A stretch of 64,000 nt of DNA from Ciona intestinalis (lineage: Eukaryota > Chordata > Ascidiacea > Phlebobranchia > Cionidae), in assembly GCF_000224145.3 (NCBI RefSeq), contig NC_020174.2, positions 2,091,056 through 2,155,055 on the forward strand, written 5' to 3'. The position numbers were made by a program, and so were the translations under genes. Shown here one piece after another: positions 22,601 through 31,800 of the stretch. The stretch's first letter is position 1; the number at the start of each line of letters is the position of its first letter. The notes beneath the pieces were generated by a model, which worked only from the letters and a program-made list of their open reading frames with translations, was not told the DNA's origin and ran no database searches.

Positions 22601-24059
22601 CTGATTTTGAGGCAAACCTTTTAAACTCTACAGTTTACGTACTGTCTTTAGCTACACAGATTATAACTTTCGGAGTCAATTATCGGGTAAGTGGTTTCTA
22701 CATTGCTTTGAAAAACGGTGGTTTAGAAACAATAGTTTAAAGTGTATGTAATAATAATTTAATAAACAATAATAAAATATAGTAGGGTGGGTGAAAATGG
22801 GACACCTTTAGCACATAATCTCCAGATATCCTGATCGTGTTTTAAACAATTAACACTGTTTTATGAGAGTCAGGAGGACATAGTTTCATAATTTTTTAAA
22901 TGTTCTTTGTTTACTACTAAATGGGACGAGAAAATAGAGTTAAAAAATGTCCCATCTTCCCCCATCTTACTGTATAATGATAATTATAATTTTCTTTTTC
23001 TTTTCGCTTATGGTAGTGAAGATTGAAAAATATTTACATTCAAAAGACAAAATATGGTTTATTCTCATGTACAGTCTTTGTAAGTGCGTGTTTAATTCTA
23101 TTTAAACATTTGATTCTGCACGGATCAGTGCCAAACACAGCAGACAGAGAAACTGCTGATAGAATGTNCAATGTCATCGTTAAATGCTCATGCTTGCTTT
23201 AATTGATACTTCCTGAATCGTGAGCCATTTACATTGGGCGTTAAGCTTTATACTATTGTATTAANNNNNNNNNNNNNNNNNNNNNNNNNNNNNNNNNNNN
23301 NNNNNNNNNNNNNNATACTACTAGAAATAAAAATACCAATTGTTTAAATTGTGATAAAAAGTCTTTGACGTACTTCGTCGTAGGACCTCACCCATAAAAA
23401 AGTAACCTTTTAAATTGTTTTTGATGTCCCGCTTGTATTAACAGGGCAACCCATTTATGGAGAGCTTACTAGAGAACAAAGCTTTACTATACAGTCTATC
23501 CGGTGCCTTTGCATTTATGTTGGTGCTGGTTTCCGATTTTGTTCCAGACATAAATGATCAATTCCAAATCGTACACTTTGAGAATGAGGTTCGTATAGTT
23601 GACCATATATTTTAAATGAATTAATATATCTTGCTTTATCCTCGTATGGTGGATAGACAGTCGTTTTAACACAGGTGTTCTGTTTCATACATGCACGCTT
23701 GTATAATGTATATAGTCCTGTGGGGTAAGATGGTATACCTTTAGAAGCTAATCCTATATTTTCTAATCGTGTTTTTAACAATTAACAACCTATATTTAAG
23801 TCTTTAATTCTGTGATTCTTTTGTTGTTTACCACTAAATACGACGAAAAAGAGTAAAATTTCCCATTTTACCCCACCCTACTAATTTACTATAGCTTTCT
23901 TTCTACTTAAAGTTACAATCGATTTAAAAATTTATAAACTGTCTGCAGTTCCGTATGATCGTCCTACAAGTTGTGGCAGGTATATTGCTTTCTACCTGGT
24001 CCATTGATCGTACGCTTCGGTATGTACTTGGCACAGGTAAACTACGAAAGCTGTGGTAA
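10961..24059 (+). CDS. ATP13A1: Endoplasmic reticulum P5A-type ATPase ATP13A1, complete
   Basis: Transmembrane-helix dislocase of the ER (yeast Spf1 family). Twenty-seven exons give 3558 nt (1185 residues; human is about 1204): 10961-11218, 11543-11674, 11762-11910, 12186-12258, 12405-12560, 12879-13067, 13500-13694, 13984-14110, 14392-14529, 14815-14928, 15397-15482, 15905-16007, 16468-16553, 16902-16997, 17343-17456, 17797-17922, 18094-18193, 18509-18621, 18747-18845, 19233-19323, 19730-19886, 20267-20424, 20963-21159, 21781-21920, 22581-22686, 23445-23588, 23949-24059. All phases agree. Motifs in order: TGES 311-314 (actuator), PPELP 451-455 (the P5A signature in helix 4), phosphorylated D494 in DKTGT, KGA 625-627, TGDNP 719-723, GDGTND 834-839. 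A charged, Lys/Glu/Asn-rich loop (exon 21 into 22) follows the hinge, as in vertebrate copies but with unrelated sequence. Helices M5-M10 are in exons 23-27. The family is usually single-copy and essential. The splice acceptor sits 1 nt before the ATG. Confidence 0.97.
11247..11538 (+). mobile_element. tRNA-headed SINE, near complete, fills ATP13A1 intron 1
   Basis: Head GCACAGTGGATAGTGGGCACC resembles a polymerase III A box, and GGGTTCAAGGCTC a B box. The body contains the AACCCAGTGGTCACTAATG block and the ACAAGGTGTGTGAAATAGAA block. The tail GATAAAGCAAGTTACACTCATTCATTC ends 5-10 nt before the exon 2 acceptor. Confidence 0.88.
12652..12862. mobile_element. Rearranged SINE, ATP13A1 intron 5
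   Basis: First half is antisense (ACAACCCATTAGTGACCA), second half sense (ACACGAGGTGTATGAAACA). The tail reaches to within 20 nt of exon 6. Confidence 0.8.
14198..14290 (-). mobile_element. SINE fragment, ATP13A1 intron 8
   Basis: Antisense 3' part (TAACACGGGTGATCTGTTTT). Confidence 0.65.
14985..15345 (+). mobile_element. SINE, near complete with internal duplication, ATP13A1 intron 10
   Basis: Sense copy; a segment of about 38 bp with CGAGGCTTGTTGTTGTTATC occurs twice. Tail ends about 50 nt before exon 11. Confidence 0.85.
16718..16880 (+). mobile_element. SINE 3' half, ATP13A1 intron 13
   Basis: Sense 3' part (CACCCGCAAAGTTACCTATG to GATAAAGCAAGGTACATTC), ending about 25 nt before exon 14. 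Confidence 0.78.
17150..17335 (+). mobile_element. SINE 3' half, ATP13A1 intron 14
   Basis: Sense; body, then GGATAAAGCAAGTTAAAT, then a tail with AATTCATTCATT that abuts the exon 15 acceptor. Confidence 0.75.
18292..18479. mobile_element. GGGTGGGG inverted-repeat element, ATP13A1 intron 17
   Basis: TACGGTGGGGTAAGATGGGA to CTCCACCCTATAT, ending 29 nt before exon 18. Confidence 0.8.
18860..19200. mobile_element. Inverted pair of SINE copies filling ATP13A1 intron 19
   Basis: Sense copy 18860-19040 (GGTTCAAGGCCAGTCACTGC head) followed by an antisense copy 19075-19200. Together they make up most of the 387 bp intron. Confidence 0.8.
19586..19624. repeat. TA dinucleotide microsatellite, ATP13A1 intron 20
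   Basis: About 19 perfect TA units. Confidence 0.95.
20668..20905. mobile_element. GGGTGGGG inverted-repeat element, diverged, ATP13A1 intron 22
   Basis: Order of internal blocks suggests two overlapping worn copies. Confidence 0.65.
21329..21454. mobile_element. Hairpin-forming 126 bp element, ATP13A1 intron 23
   Basis: Terminal inverted repeats CTTTTAGCGRCTCATCTGGT flank a core with TGATGAAATCTTGCC. Related fragments lie at 32258-32345 and 53208-53280. Confidence 0.8.
21540..21645 (-). mobile_element. SINE fragment, ATP13A1 intron 23
   Basis: Antisense; contains the inverted GTGTATAAAA block and GAGTTACCAAGTATGCAGC. Confidence 0.65.
21955..22185 (-). mobile_element. SINE, 5'-truncated, ATP13A1 intron 24
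   Basis: Antisense, body and tail recognisable but diverged. Confidence 0.65.
22779..22976. mobile_element. GGGTGGGG inverted-repeat element, ATP13A1 intron 25
   Basis: Nearly complete, about 198 bp: ATAGTAGGGTGGGTGAAAAT to CCCCATCTTACTGTATA. Confidence 0.82.
23265..23314. other. Assembly gap, 50 N
   Basis: Run of N in ATP13A1 intron 25; does not touch a predicted exon. A single N also occurs at 23168. Confidence 1.
23711..23884. mobile_element. GGGTGGGG inverted-repeat element, ATP13A1 intron 26
   Basis: TATAGTCCTGTGGGGTAAGA to TTTTACCCCACCCTACTA. Confidence 0.8.
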
Positions 24060-24204
24060 TATATATTCTGCTGGTTCAAATATAGAGGGATGAAGAAAAA
24101 GCGGATTTCTGCTGCCTTGTGACGGTTCTGTCCAGTTGCTATCGCTATTCTTTATAAAATAGACAAATTAATTAAAAAATATGTGTTGTGCGGTTCAGAA
24201 GTGA

Positions 24205-24210
24205 AATAAA
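24205..24210 (+). terminator. Polyadenylation signal candidate, ATP13A1
   Basis: AATAAA 146 nt after the stop codon; a second copy is at 24310-24315. Confidence 0.55.
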
Positions 24211-24390
24211 TATTAAAGTTATATGCAAGCGGTTTGGTGCAATTGTAAAAGTAAATTAGAATCAGATTTACAATTTGTATTGTGTATTTTGTGTAGAAAG
24301 CAGTACTCAAATAAAACAAAGCCATATGACGGTAAATGTGCGGAAATGAAAAACGTTATTAAACTGCGGGTAAAACGGTATGCTGGTTTG

Positions 24391-24396
24391 TTTATT
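24391..24396 (-). terminator. Polyadenylation signal candidate, SLC16-like gene
   Basis: AATAAA on the minus strand 53 nt after the proposed stop at 24449. Confidence 0.5.
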
Positions 24397-24448
24397 TAGG
24401 AATCAACCAAATCTAAAGCAGCGTGGCGAAATTGTTGCTGTTCTTCTT

Positions 24449-27400
24449 TTAAATCGTACGTCTCGTTCGTCGTCGTTGAAGTACAATCGTTACCTGTTTC
24501 GAGAAGTAAAACTTTATTTTTGGGATGTTTCAGTTATCTTTACACAGCATTACCTGTATCATATACGTGAGTATTGCTCCTATAAACAACAAACCTGCGC
24601 TGATATATAATGCAGTGCTTGGTCTATTCGTCGCATTGACCGCCATCCCTGGTAATATACTATTAGTGCTTAAATTAATGGAGAATTTTATTATTCATAC
24701 CGACTAACGGTGGCGTTATAAGTGTTCCGATGCCATTTATAACTGTACTCAAGCCAAGTGCCATGCCGTAATACTGGAGACCCACTAAGTCGGCAAGAAT
24801 CACGATTGAAATTCCAGAAAATCCGCCCTGTTGAAAAAAGCTTGTGTTTGTCTAATTTTAAGTAGTCATTTTTACGTACATTGTAATGCAAAGCCTGGAC
24901 GCGTCTGTGCGTTGTATTATTACCTGAAAGAGACCCGACACACCTGCTGCCACAGCTAGACTTTCAAAGGATTTCATGAATGTGTAGGAGATACCACAGA
25001 CAGAAAGCACCAGTAGGACGGTGGAATACATAAGAACTCGATTGATACTGGAATAAACATAATAAAGAATAAAGACGAAAATCCAAAAAATGATCATCTC
25101 AAAAGACAGTAACATACATGAAAACTCGTAAGCGCGAGGTGTATAAAACAGAAAATTCATGTTATAACGACTGTCGGTTTTACATTCAAATATAAGGCTT
25201 CAAAGATTTTTGTCATATATTTCAGTCTTGTTTGTATTTTTGTATGTACTGTATTAAGAATTTTTCTTACGAGTGTTGATTGTTTAAAACACGTTCAGGA
25301 AATATGGGTGTATGTGCTAATGGTGTCCCATCTTACCCCACACTACTACATCATATGACGTTGCGAAAGACGTATATCTGTTTTGCAATTTTGAACGTCC
25401 CGTTTTACAATAACGTTTGTGAGTATTATCTATTCCAATATAACCAATGTTTTTTCACAAATGACAATATACTGTACACAGTTTCAATTATTCAACGCTA
25501 ACCCGCAGATACACAACCCCGATGTTTCGCCTTGCAAATATATATATGCATTATTATACAATACATTTAACGTTATACAAAGCCGGGTTTTATTGCCATT
25601 TTATTAGAACGAAAAGCAAATAAACAATGGTTTTAACAAAACTAAAGGCAAACGTCATGCATAGCCAGGAATTTAATTTTTACTGCCATTCTTTTAGAAT
25701 GAAAGGCGAATAAACGATGGATGTTACAAAGCTATTATAGCAAAACGTTGTTCATAGCCGGGGACTTATATTTTACTGCCATTCTTTTAAAATAAAAGTC
25801 AATTAAACAATGGATTTTTTAAAACTATAGACAAAAGCTGTGCTGCACAGCCGGGCAAATTTTACTGCTATAGCCGAACGAATGGCAAATAGACAATAGA
25901 TTATACAAAACTATAGATATGCAAACGTTATATAGCCGGCCATTTACCTATTACATTCTAAGAACTGAGGCCAAAAAGCTAATGGAAAACTACAGGCAAC
26001 TAGTTTGTCACCTTACCTCGCTTACCGTTTCATGTCACCAAGAATACCAAACACGACTCTTGATGCAATTTCAGCTGCTGCTGCGATAGACATCAAAAGA
26101 GAAGCTTTGACTGATGGGATCTGTACCTGTAACAGCATTAAAGTTTAAACATTTTCAGGATTGAATGTAACTTGCTTTATCATTGCTTGGCAACAACAGT
26201 CGTTATAACACGGAGGTTATTTACCTATAGTGCCAGCTTACGAGTTACCACGTATATTATGTAACGTTTATAATATATTTTTTTGCATGGCTGAAAATTG
26301 AGACAACCCGTTAATGTCCACTCGGTTGAAGCAAATGCTGTTAAGTGTTTTGTCCAAATGCAAAAACACGCAAAATCGTGAAGCGTTCCATATTTGAAAA
26401 ATGCGTAGTTACAATTTGCTCAAGTAATAAAATTACAACATATCACTGTTGTACACTTACCTCAATTTCTGCGTAAGGTACAATATATAGCTGCGAGGTG
26501 AGAAATCCCGCTAAAAACACAAGCTGTGAAATGCAATACACCAAGAAGGGTTTCTTTTTTAGTAGATTTCCTAATGATATTTCCCGCTCTATTTGAATTT
26601 TTTCTTCCGAGATTTCTGTATTATCTTCTTTTCAGAATCTCATCGGTTTCTATATCGTCTGTGTCACGTCCAGGTGACAGTTCTTCAATCACACGCATTT
26701 CGGTCGCCGGTTTTGGTTCTTTTGGTTTCGCCAACGAACGTGACAATTCCAGGGGACGCATAAGCGATCCAACGACACACAGGTTGAAATAGAGGCCCCC
26801 CATGATTAAGAAGTACCCGTGTATGCCAAACTGTTCAACGAAAAGTCCGTTTAGCGGACAAATTAAAAATGTTCCAAGAGACCCCCCTGTAAATAAAACA
26901 ATTTTCACTTGCTGATAGATTCGTTACTAAACAACATGAATATACTAAACCTAATAGCCTAATACATCAGTGTTACTTAATTCGAAGAAATACTAAAACA
27001 GCCTTGGGCGGAAATTAATTCTCTGGAGAAATAGATTATAGAACCGGTTCGCTAAATACATTGACTATTATTTTGGCTTAAGTAAACGAACAACATCATT
27101 ATACCCATGCTGGCGAAGTTTGTGGCCAAAGATCTACGCTTTGCGAAGTAATATCCGATAATTACAGGCGTTGCCACAAAAGAGATGCCGTATCCAATTC
27201 CTATAACGTAATATTTGCATTGTTACCGGATACACAACGTTATTGCTTCATCCATATACATACCTTGTAGCAGTCCAGCAAATATTACCAGCATTACGAC
27301 TGAAGTAGAAAACGACGCAATTATAGACGATGCACCAGAAATTAAACCGCCAATTATAACTGCAGAACGATGTCCAAACTTTGCCATAACGGATGCAGAA

Positions 27401-27831
27401 ATCATGCCTTAAAACAGCTTTGTTTATATTTGATTACACGATCTTAACAATCGCCTAGGCCCTAGTAGTTAGTACTGCTGACTTGAACATATCCATGTGC
27501 GGAAAACGCATTGCATCATCGTACTAAATATAGCAACCATACCATACTTACCGCCGATTGCCAATCCAGCAGTTAATATTGCCGAAACCCAGCCTACATT
27601 CGAGTAATCAGATTCAAATTCATTCATGATAGGAACAAATAGAACACTCTGGCATCTGTGTATTTCTCATATTATACTTTGCAACTAGTAAACATTCATG
27701 GAAAAGCCATGCTCGGAATTAATAAATTACCTTACTGATCCAAATACCAGTCCATACACAATAGCACCTGATAACACAACAACCCATCCCCACCCGCCTT
27801 CCAATGGCTGTCCTGGCATTTCTTTCTCCAT
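24449..27831 (-). CDS. SLC16 / monocarboxylate-transporter-like MFS protein
   Basis: Twelve-helix major facilitator of the MCT family; the substrate cannot be told from sequence. Exons: 27831-27731, 27655-27552, 27407-27264, 27200-27105, 26886-26461, 26126-26026, 25047-24924, 24827-24701, 24648-24554 and a last one from 24493. The start is set by the family signature: MEKEMPGQPLEGGWGWVVV, the [DE]G[GS]WGW motif leading into helix 1. Later exons carry GIGYGISFVATPVIIGYYF (helix 4) and YFAKRRSLA, then helices 7-12. The total is about 450 residues, normal for MCTs. Two oddities: in exon 5 the reading frame shifts by one base near 26618-26633, inside the hydrophilic loop between helices 6 and 7. 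The final exon can be read in two frames: the phase-consistent one gives VTIVLQRRRTRRTI and a stop at 24449, the other runs longer. An AATAAA on this strand lies at 24396-24391. Confidence 0.85.
25570..25945. repeat. Minisatellite, four copies of about 90 bp
   Basis: Units start near 25591, 25681, 25774 and 25864 (TACTGCC or its TATTGCC and TACTGCT variants) and diverge moderately. Each has a variant of AATAAACAATGG and ends in ATAGCCGGG-like sequence. In the intron between SLC16-like exons 6 and 7. Confidence 0.9.
26160..26360 (-). mobile_element. SINE, SLC16-like intron 5
   Basis: Sense relative to the gene; tail GATAAAGCAAGTTACATTCA ends about 35 nt before the exon 6 acceptor at 26126. 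Confidence 0.72.
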
Positions 27832-28892
27832 ATTGTAAACAGATGCAATACTGTACAGACTAAAGCCAAGTACCTAATGAATTCGCCATGGGTCAACGTG
27901 AGAACAATAACTAAACGTCCTCTCAAATAAACTGTAAGCAGTAGAAGAAAGATTCTAATTCCAAATTAAAAACTTTTTCTCAACACTCTCGTTTGCGTTT
28001 GACCCGCCTGTTCAAGATAAACAACAAAAACGCATCTGCATTGTTTTTAAACCCGCAACACATTTAAACGCAAGGCAAATTCCCAAAATATTTAACTGAA
28101 AAAATTTTAACGTGTGTCTAAAGTTGCTATGCTCATACCTTTATTTCCATTTACAGCTCAAAACTGTATATATCAAATTTCTAATACTGCTTACTGAAGA
28201 AAGCATGCAGTTGCTTTGCATTAAATCTGTTTCAAACTTTTATTTAACAAAAGACATTTGGTCTTGTATAGTTTCTTTAAAGAATTTTGCATCAATATAG
28301 CCAAACTTATAATACACATTATGACAGTACAGTAAAAATTATACCGACATTCTAGGAAGAACAGTTAAATATTGCATTAACATAAACCCAAGTACATAAA
28401 TAGAAAAAAATGTATATGCTTTATAACAATGCTAAAAACAAAACGAGTTTAGTGTGTGTTTTTCAAACTGGCAAACATGTAAAGTAGACAACAAATTGTA
28501 AACAATTCAAAACATTAATTGGAACATGTAATGGAACCACAGGTACAGCAACTGTAAATTAATACTTTAACTAAGATATAACACTGAGAAAATGTTGACC
28601 TTGATAATAAATGTATGTGATAATAGTAGGGCTGGTTTTCTTTCAAAAACCGACGTATTGTTGTTCCAAAAGCTTGACATTTGTTTTAAGTTTACTGTAA
28701 TCACATTATAGGACGGTTTACCCTTTTTTGAATAAATTAAAACGCTTTATTATTTAAATTAACTAAAAGTCCTAGTTTCAAAAATTCAGCCTTGGCCATT
28801 AATCATCTATGTTTTAAAATCCAAACATACTTTTTTGTTGTTCAATCCCGCATTTTGCATAGCCACATAAAAAATCAGCTGTAATTTTTCCG
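27832..28892. other. Intergenic, SLC16-like promoter side and PKG-A 3' UTR
   Basis: Very AT-rich, without recognised repeats or coding exons. Confidence 0.6.
28746..28751 (-). terminator. Polyadenylation signal candidate, PKG-A
   Basis: AATAAA on the minus strand about 140 nt after the stop. Confidence 0.45.
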
Positions 28893-31800
28893 TTACTTTT
28901 TCTTTTTATCCTTTTTGTCTTTTGTATCTTCGAAGTCTTCGTCAAAATTATCAAAGTTGCCAAGATAGAAGGGACCATCCACAAAGGTTATAATAGGGGC
29001 TTTTATTTTCCAATTTCGTAAGTCATCCCAATTGAAAGCCTAGTTAAAACATATGTTTATACTAAAATAGGCTTTTAAATGCACTATTTATAGGTACAAT
29101 GTACATTTCCAACACATTTTTTAATACCACGATTTATCTACTATCTTTCCCCCCCTTTTTTAAATTAAGTAAAGGCTTCATTTTCAAAATAATGATACAG
29201 CTTGACAAAAAAAAAAATAGAAGAAAATTCTTAGAAACTTTCTAGCAAACAAGCTTACCCCAAACCACATATGGTCTTGAATCTCTTTTACCCCCCGCCA
29301 TGAGTTTCCAAGTCTATCGGCAGCTTTAAGACGACAAAGACTTGTGATGATATGCTTGGCATTGCTTCTAATTTGTTCCTAAACAATAACAAGTTTAAAA
29401 TTTCGAAGCCTTAGAATGACACAACTATTAATTAATATGTTTTCACAACTATTAATTAATATATAACATTTTTTAGCAAACAATCTCGCTGTTAAGCTTA
29501 TAAATACATAGGCTAACAATGGTAGTGGTGCAAGTCGTCAAGGGAAAGGTTGAGTGTGCTTTGAGCACAGATATTTAATGTATACAATTGTCTAAATTAA
29601 ACTAATGTATAAAGATTGGTATTTCTGTCATGTGACTATACCGCTGGCGTAAAATCTATGTGCCTTGATTGTTTCCTGTAACCCATGTGTAACAATGTTT
29701 GCATTTATAAACAATGCTGAAAGACTTTGCCCCGTGACAATGCTAAGATACTTTGTCTTGCTTAAAATGTTTATAATGTTCTTCTTGTGTGTGTAGGTAA
29801 AAGGAAAGACCACACACCACTGTGCCACAGGGCAATAAAATATACCCTATTGATATGCTAAAAATAATTAGTAATTATAATACTATGCATACAGTAGGGT
29901 GGGAGAAGATGGGACCACTATTCATTCCTATNNNNNNNNNNNNNNNNNNNNNNNNNNNNNNNNNNNNNNNNNNNNNNNNNNNNNNNNNNNNNNNNNNNNN
30001 NNNNNNNNNNNNNNNNNNNNNNNNNNNNNNNNNNNNNNNNNNNNNNNNNNNNNNNNCCCATCTTCCCCCACCCTACTATACATAAATAAATGTATATCCA
30101 GTCACAAAGTCTAAGCAGAAAGAAACAGAAATTTTTACAACACTTACAGGCCATCGTACTCGTTCGATGCCTTTCGTGATTTGCAAATGCATTTTTCCAG
30201 GGTCTTTATCATTAAATGGTGGATAGCCAGCAAGGAATTCAAATATTAAAATTCCAAGTGCCCAGTAATCCACTGACATGTCATGGCCCTAAAAATGTAG
30301 TTGCAAATTAAAGTTTTGTAAACTCAAAATTTTCCAAAATATAAAATAAATTAGTTCAAATACTTTAAATACATACAATCACAGAAATACAATGTGATTT
30401 GAATCTTTTAAATTATCCAATTGGTGATTATGTTAAACAAGATTGATGACTGATGACGTAGAATTTAACTTAAAATTATGTACTGCTTTCAGGGGATTTC
30501 CCATTCGGTACTTAAATTACAAGTTATTTTCAACCGGTGTGGAAAAATAGCTTTTGCACAATAAAATATAAAATTGTAAGAAAATACTGTAAGAAAAGGA
30601 ATATTTGTTACTTACAGTATGAAGTAGAACTTCAGGGGCCATGTAAGCCGCAGTTCCGCTCACAGAGAATGTTTTCTCACTGTGTGTTTCCATCTTTTTC
30701 GCCAAACCCAAGTCGATTAACTTCGCGTAACCGTGTTGGTCTAATACCAAGTTTTCTGGCTGCAATAATAAAACGTAGGTTAAATGCAAAACAAAATCGC
30801 TTTTTGGGATACATCTGTATAGTACTGTGGGGTGAGATGGGTTATTATTAGCACTATAAACCCATGTTTTTTAAATATGCTTTTAACATTTAATAACGCT
30901 GTTTTAGAGTCGCGGGGATTCGGTTATATATTAATTCTGTAAATATCCTTTGTTTACTATAACAATGAAGGCACAGCGTTATTTGCATTCTATATAACTG
31001 CTCAGTTACATATTGACTGGTATATGTGTGTGTGGACAACGAGGTTGCCTATAAACATCAAATAGATCAAGCTCAGAAACAGCTTTTTGTCTTGAAAAAT
31101 GAGTCGACGTTTTGTTACGAAATTTCAGTCGAGTATAGCTTGTGCATTGACAGCAAGTCAATTTTAAATATTGTCACAGCCCTTTAGTCCTAAGTGTATT
31201 TTATATCAGTCGAGCACCCTATGCATACAATATATCGTTTGAATTATTGTCAAGGCCGTTTGGTTTTGATAGTGTTCTTTGTAATGGCTAATGTACTACA
31301 CCCATATATAGTATAGGATGGGAGAAGATGGGACACCTTTCCATTCTATTTACTTGTCCTATTTGGTAGTAAACACAGATTATTCAAAGAATTATAAAAC
31401 CGTATCCTTACGACTTCCATAGACCGTTGTTAAATGTTTAAACCAGGATATTTAGATATTATGTGCTAAAGGTGTCCTTTCTTACCCCACAGAACTATAT
31501 ATTATATAACGCGACGTATTTTTATCATCAATACCATAATGTCTCTAAATTTCGTCAATCTAATCCTGATCTGGTGCTCATATAGAGCAGAGCGATTTTT
31601 GTGTAATGAAATACTGTAAGTAAGGATATGGTGGTATGAAAAGATAACAGATTGTATAGTAGGTTTGGAGAAAACGGAAACCAACAAAAAAGCACATAAT
31701 ATCCAAATATCCGAATCGTGTTTTAAACAACTAACAACGGTCTATGGGAGTCGGAGAAAACATTTTTTATATTCTTGAATGTTCTTTGTTTACTCCCAAA

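Larger units (their letters stand above)
24060..24448. other. Convergent 3' UTR region of ATP13A1 and the SLC16-like gene
   Basis: 389 bp between the two stop codons. AATAAA signals for the plus strand lie at 24205-24210 and 24310-24315, and one for the minus strand at 24396-24391. The transcripts end close together and may overlap slightly. Confidence 0.65.

Noticed and set aside
25570-25945. CRISPR-like array
   Set aside because: The four units are diverged over their whole length, with no short identical repeat and unique spacer pattern, in a eukaryotic intron.
24701-27831. SLC16-like gene as a pseudogene
   Set aside because: Only one frame offset, in a variable loop, while nine junctions keep phase and all helices are intact.
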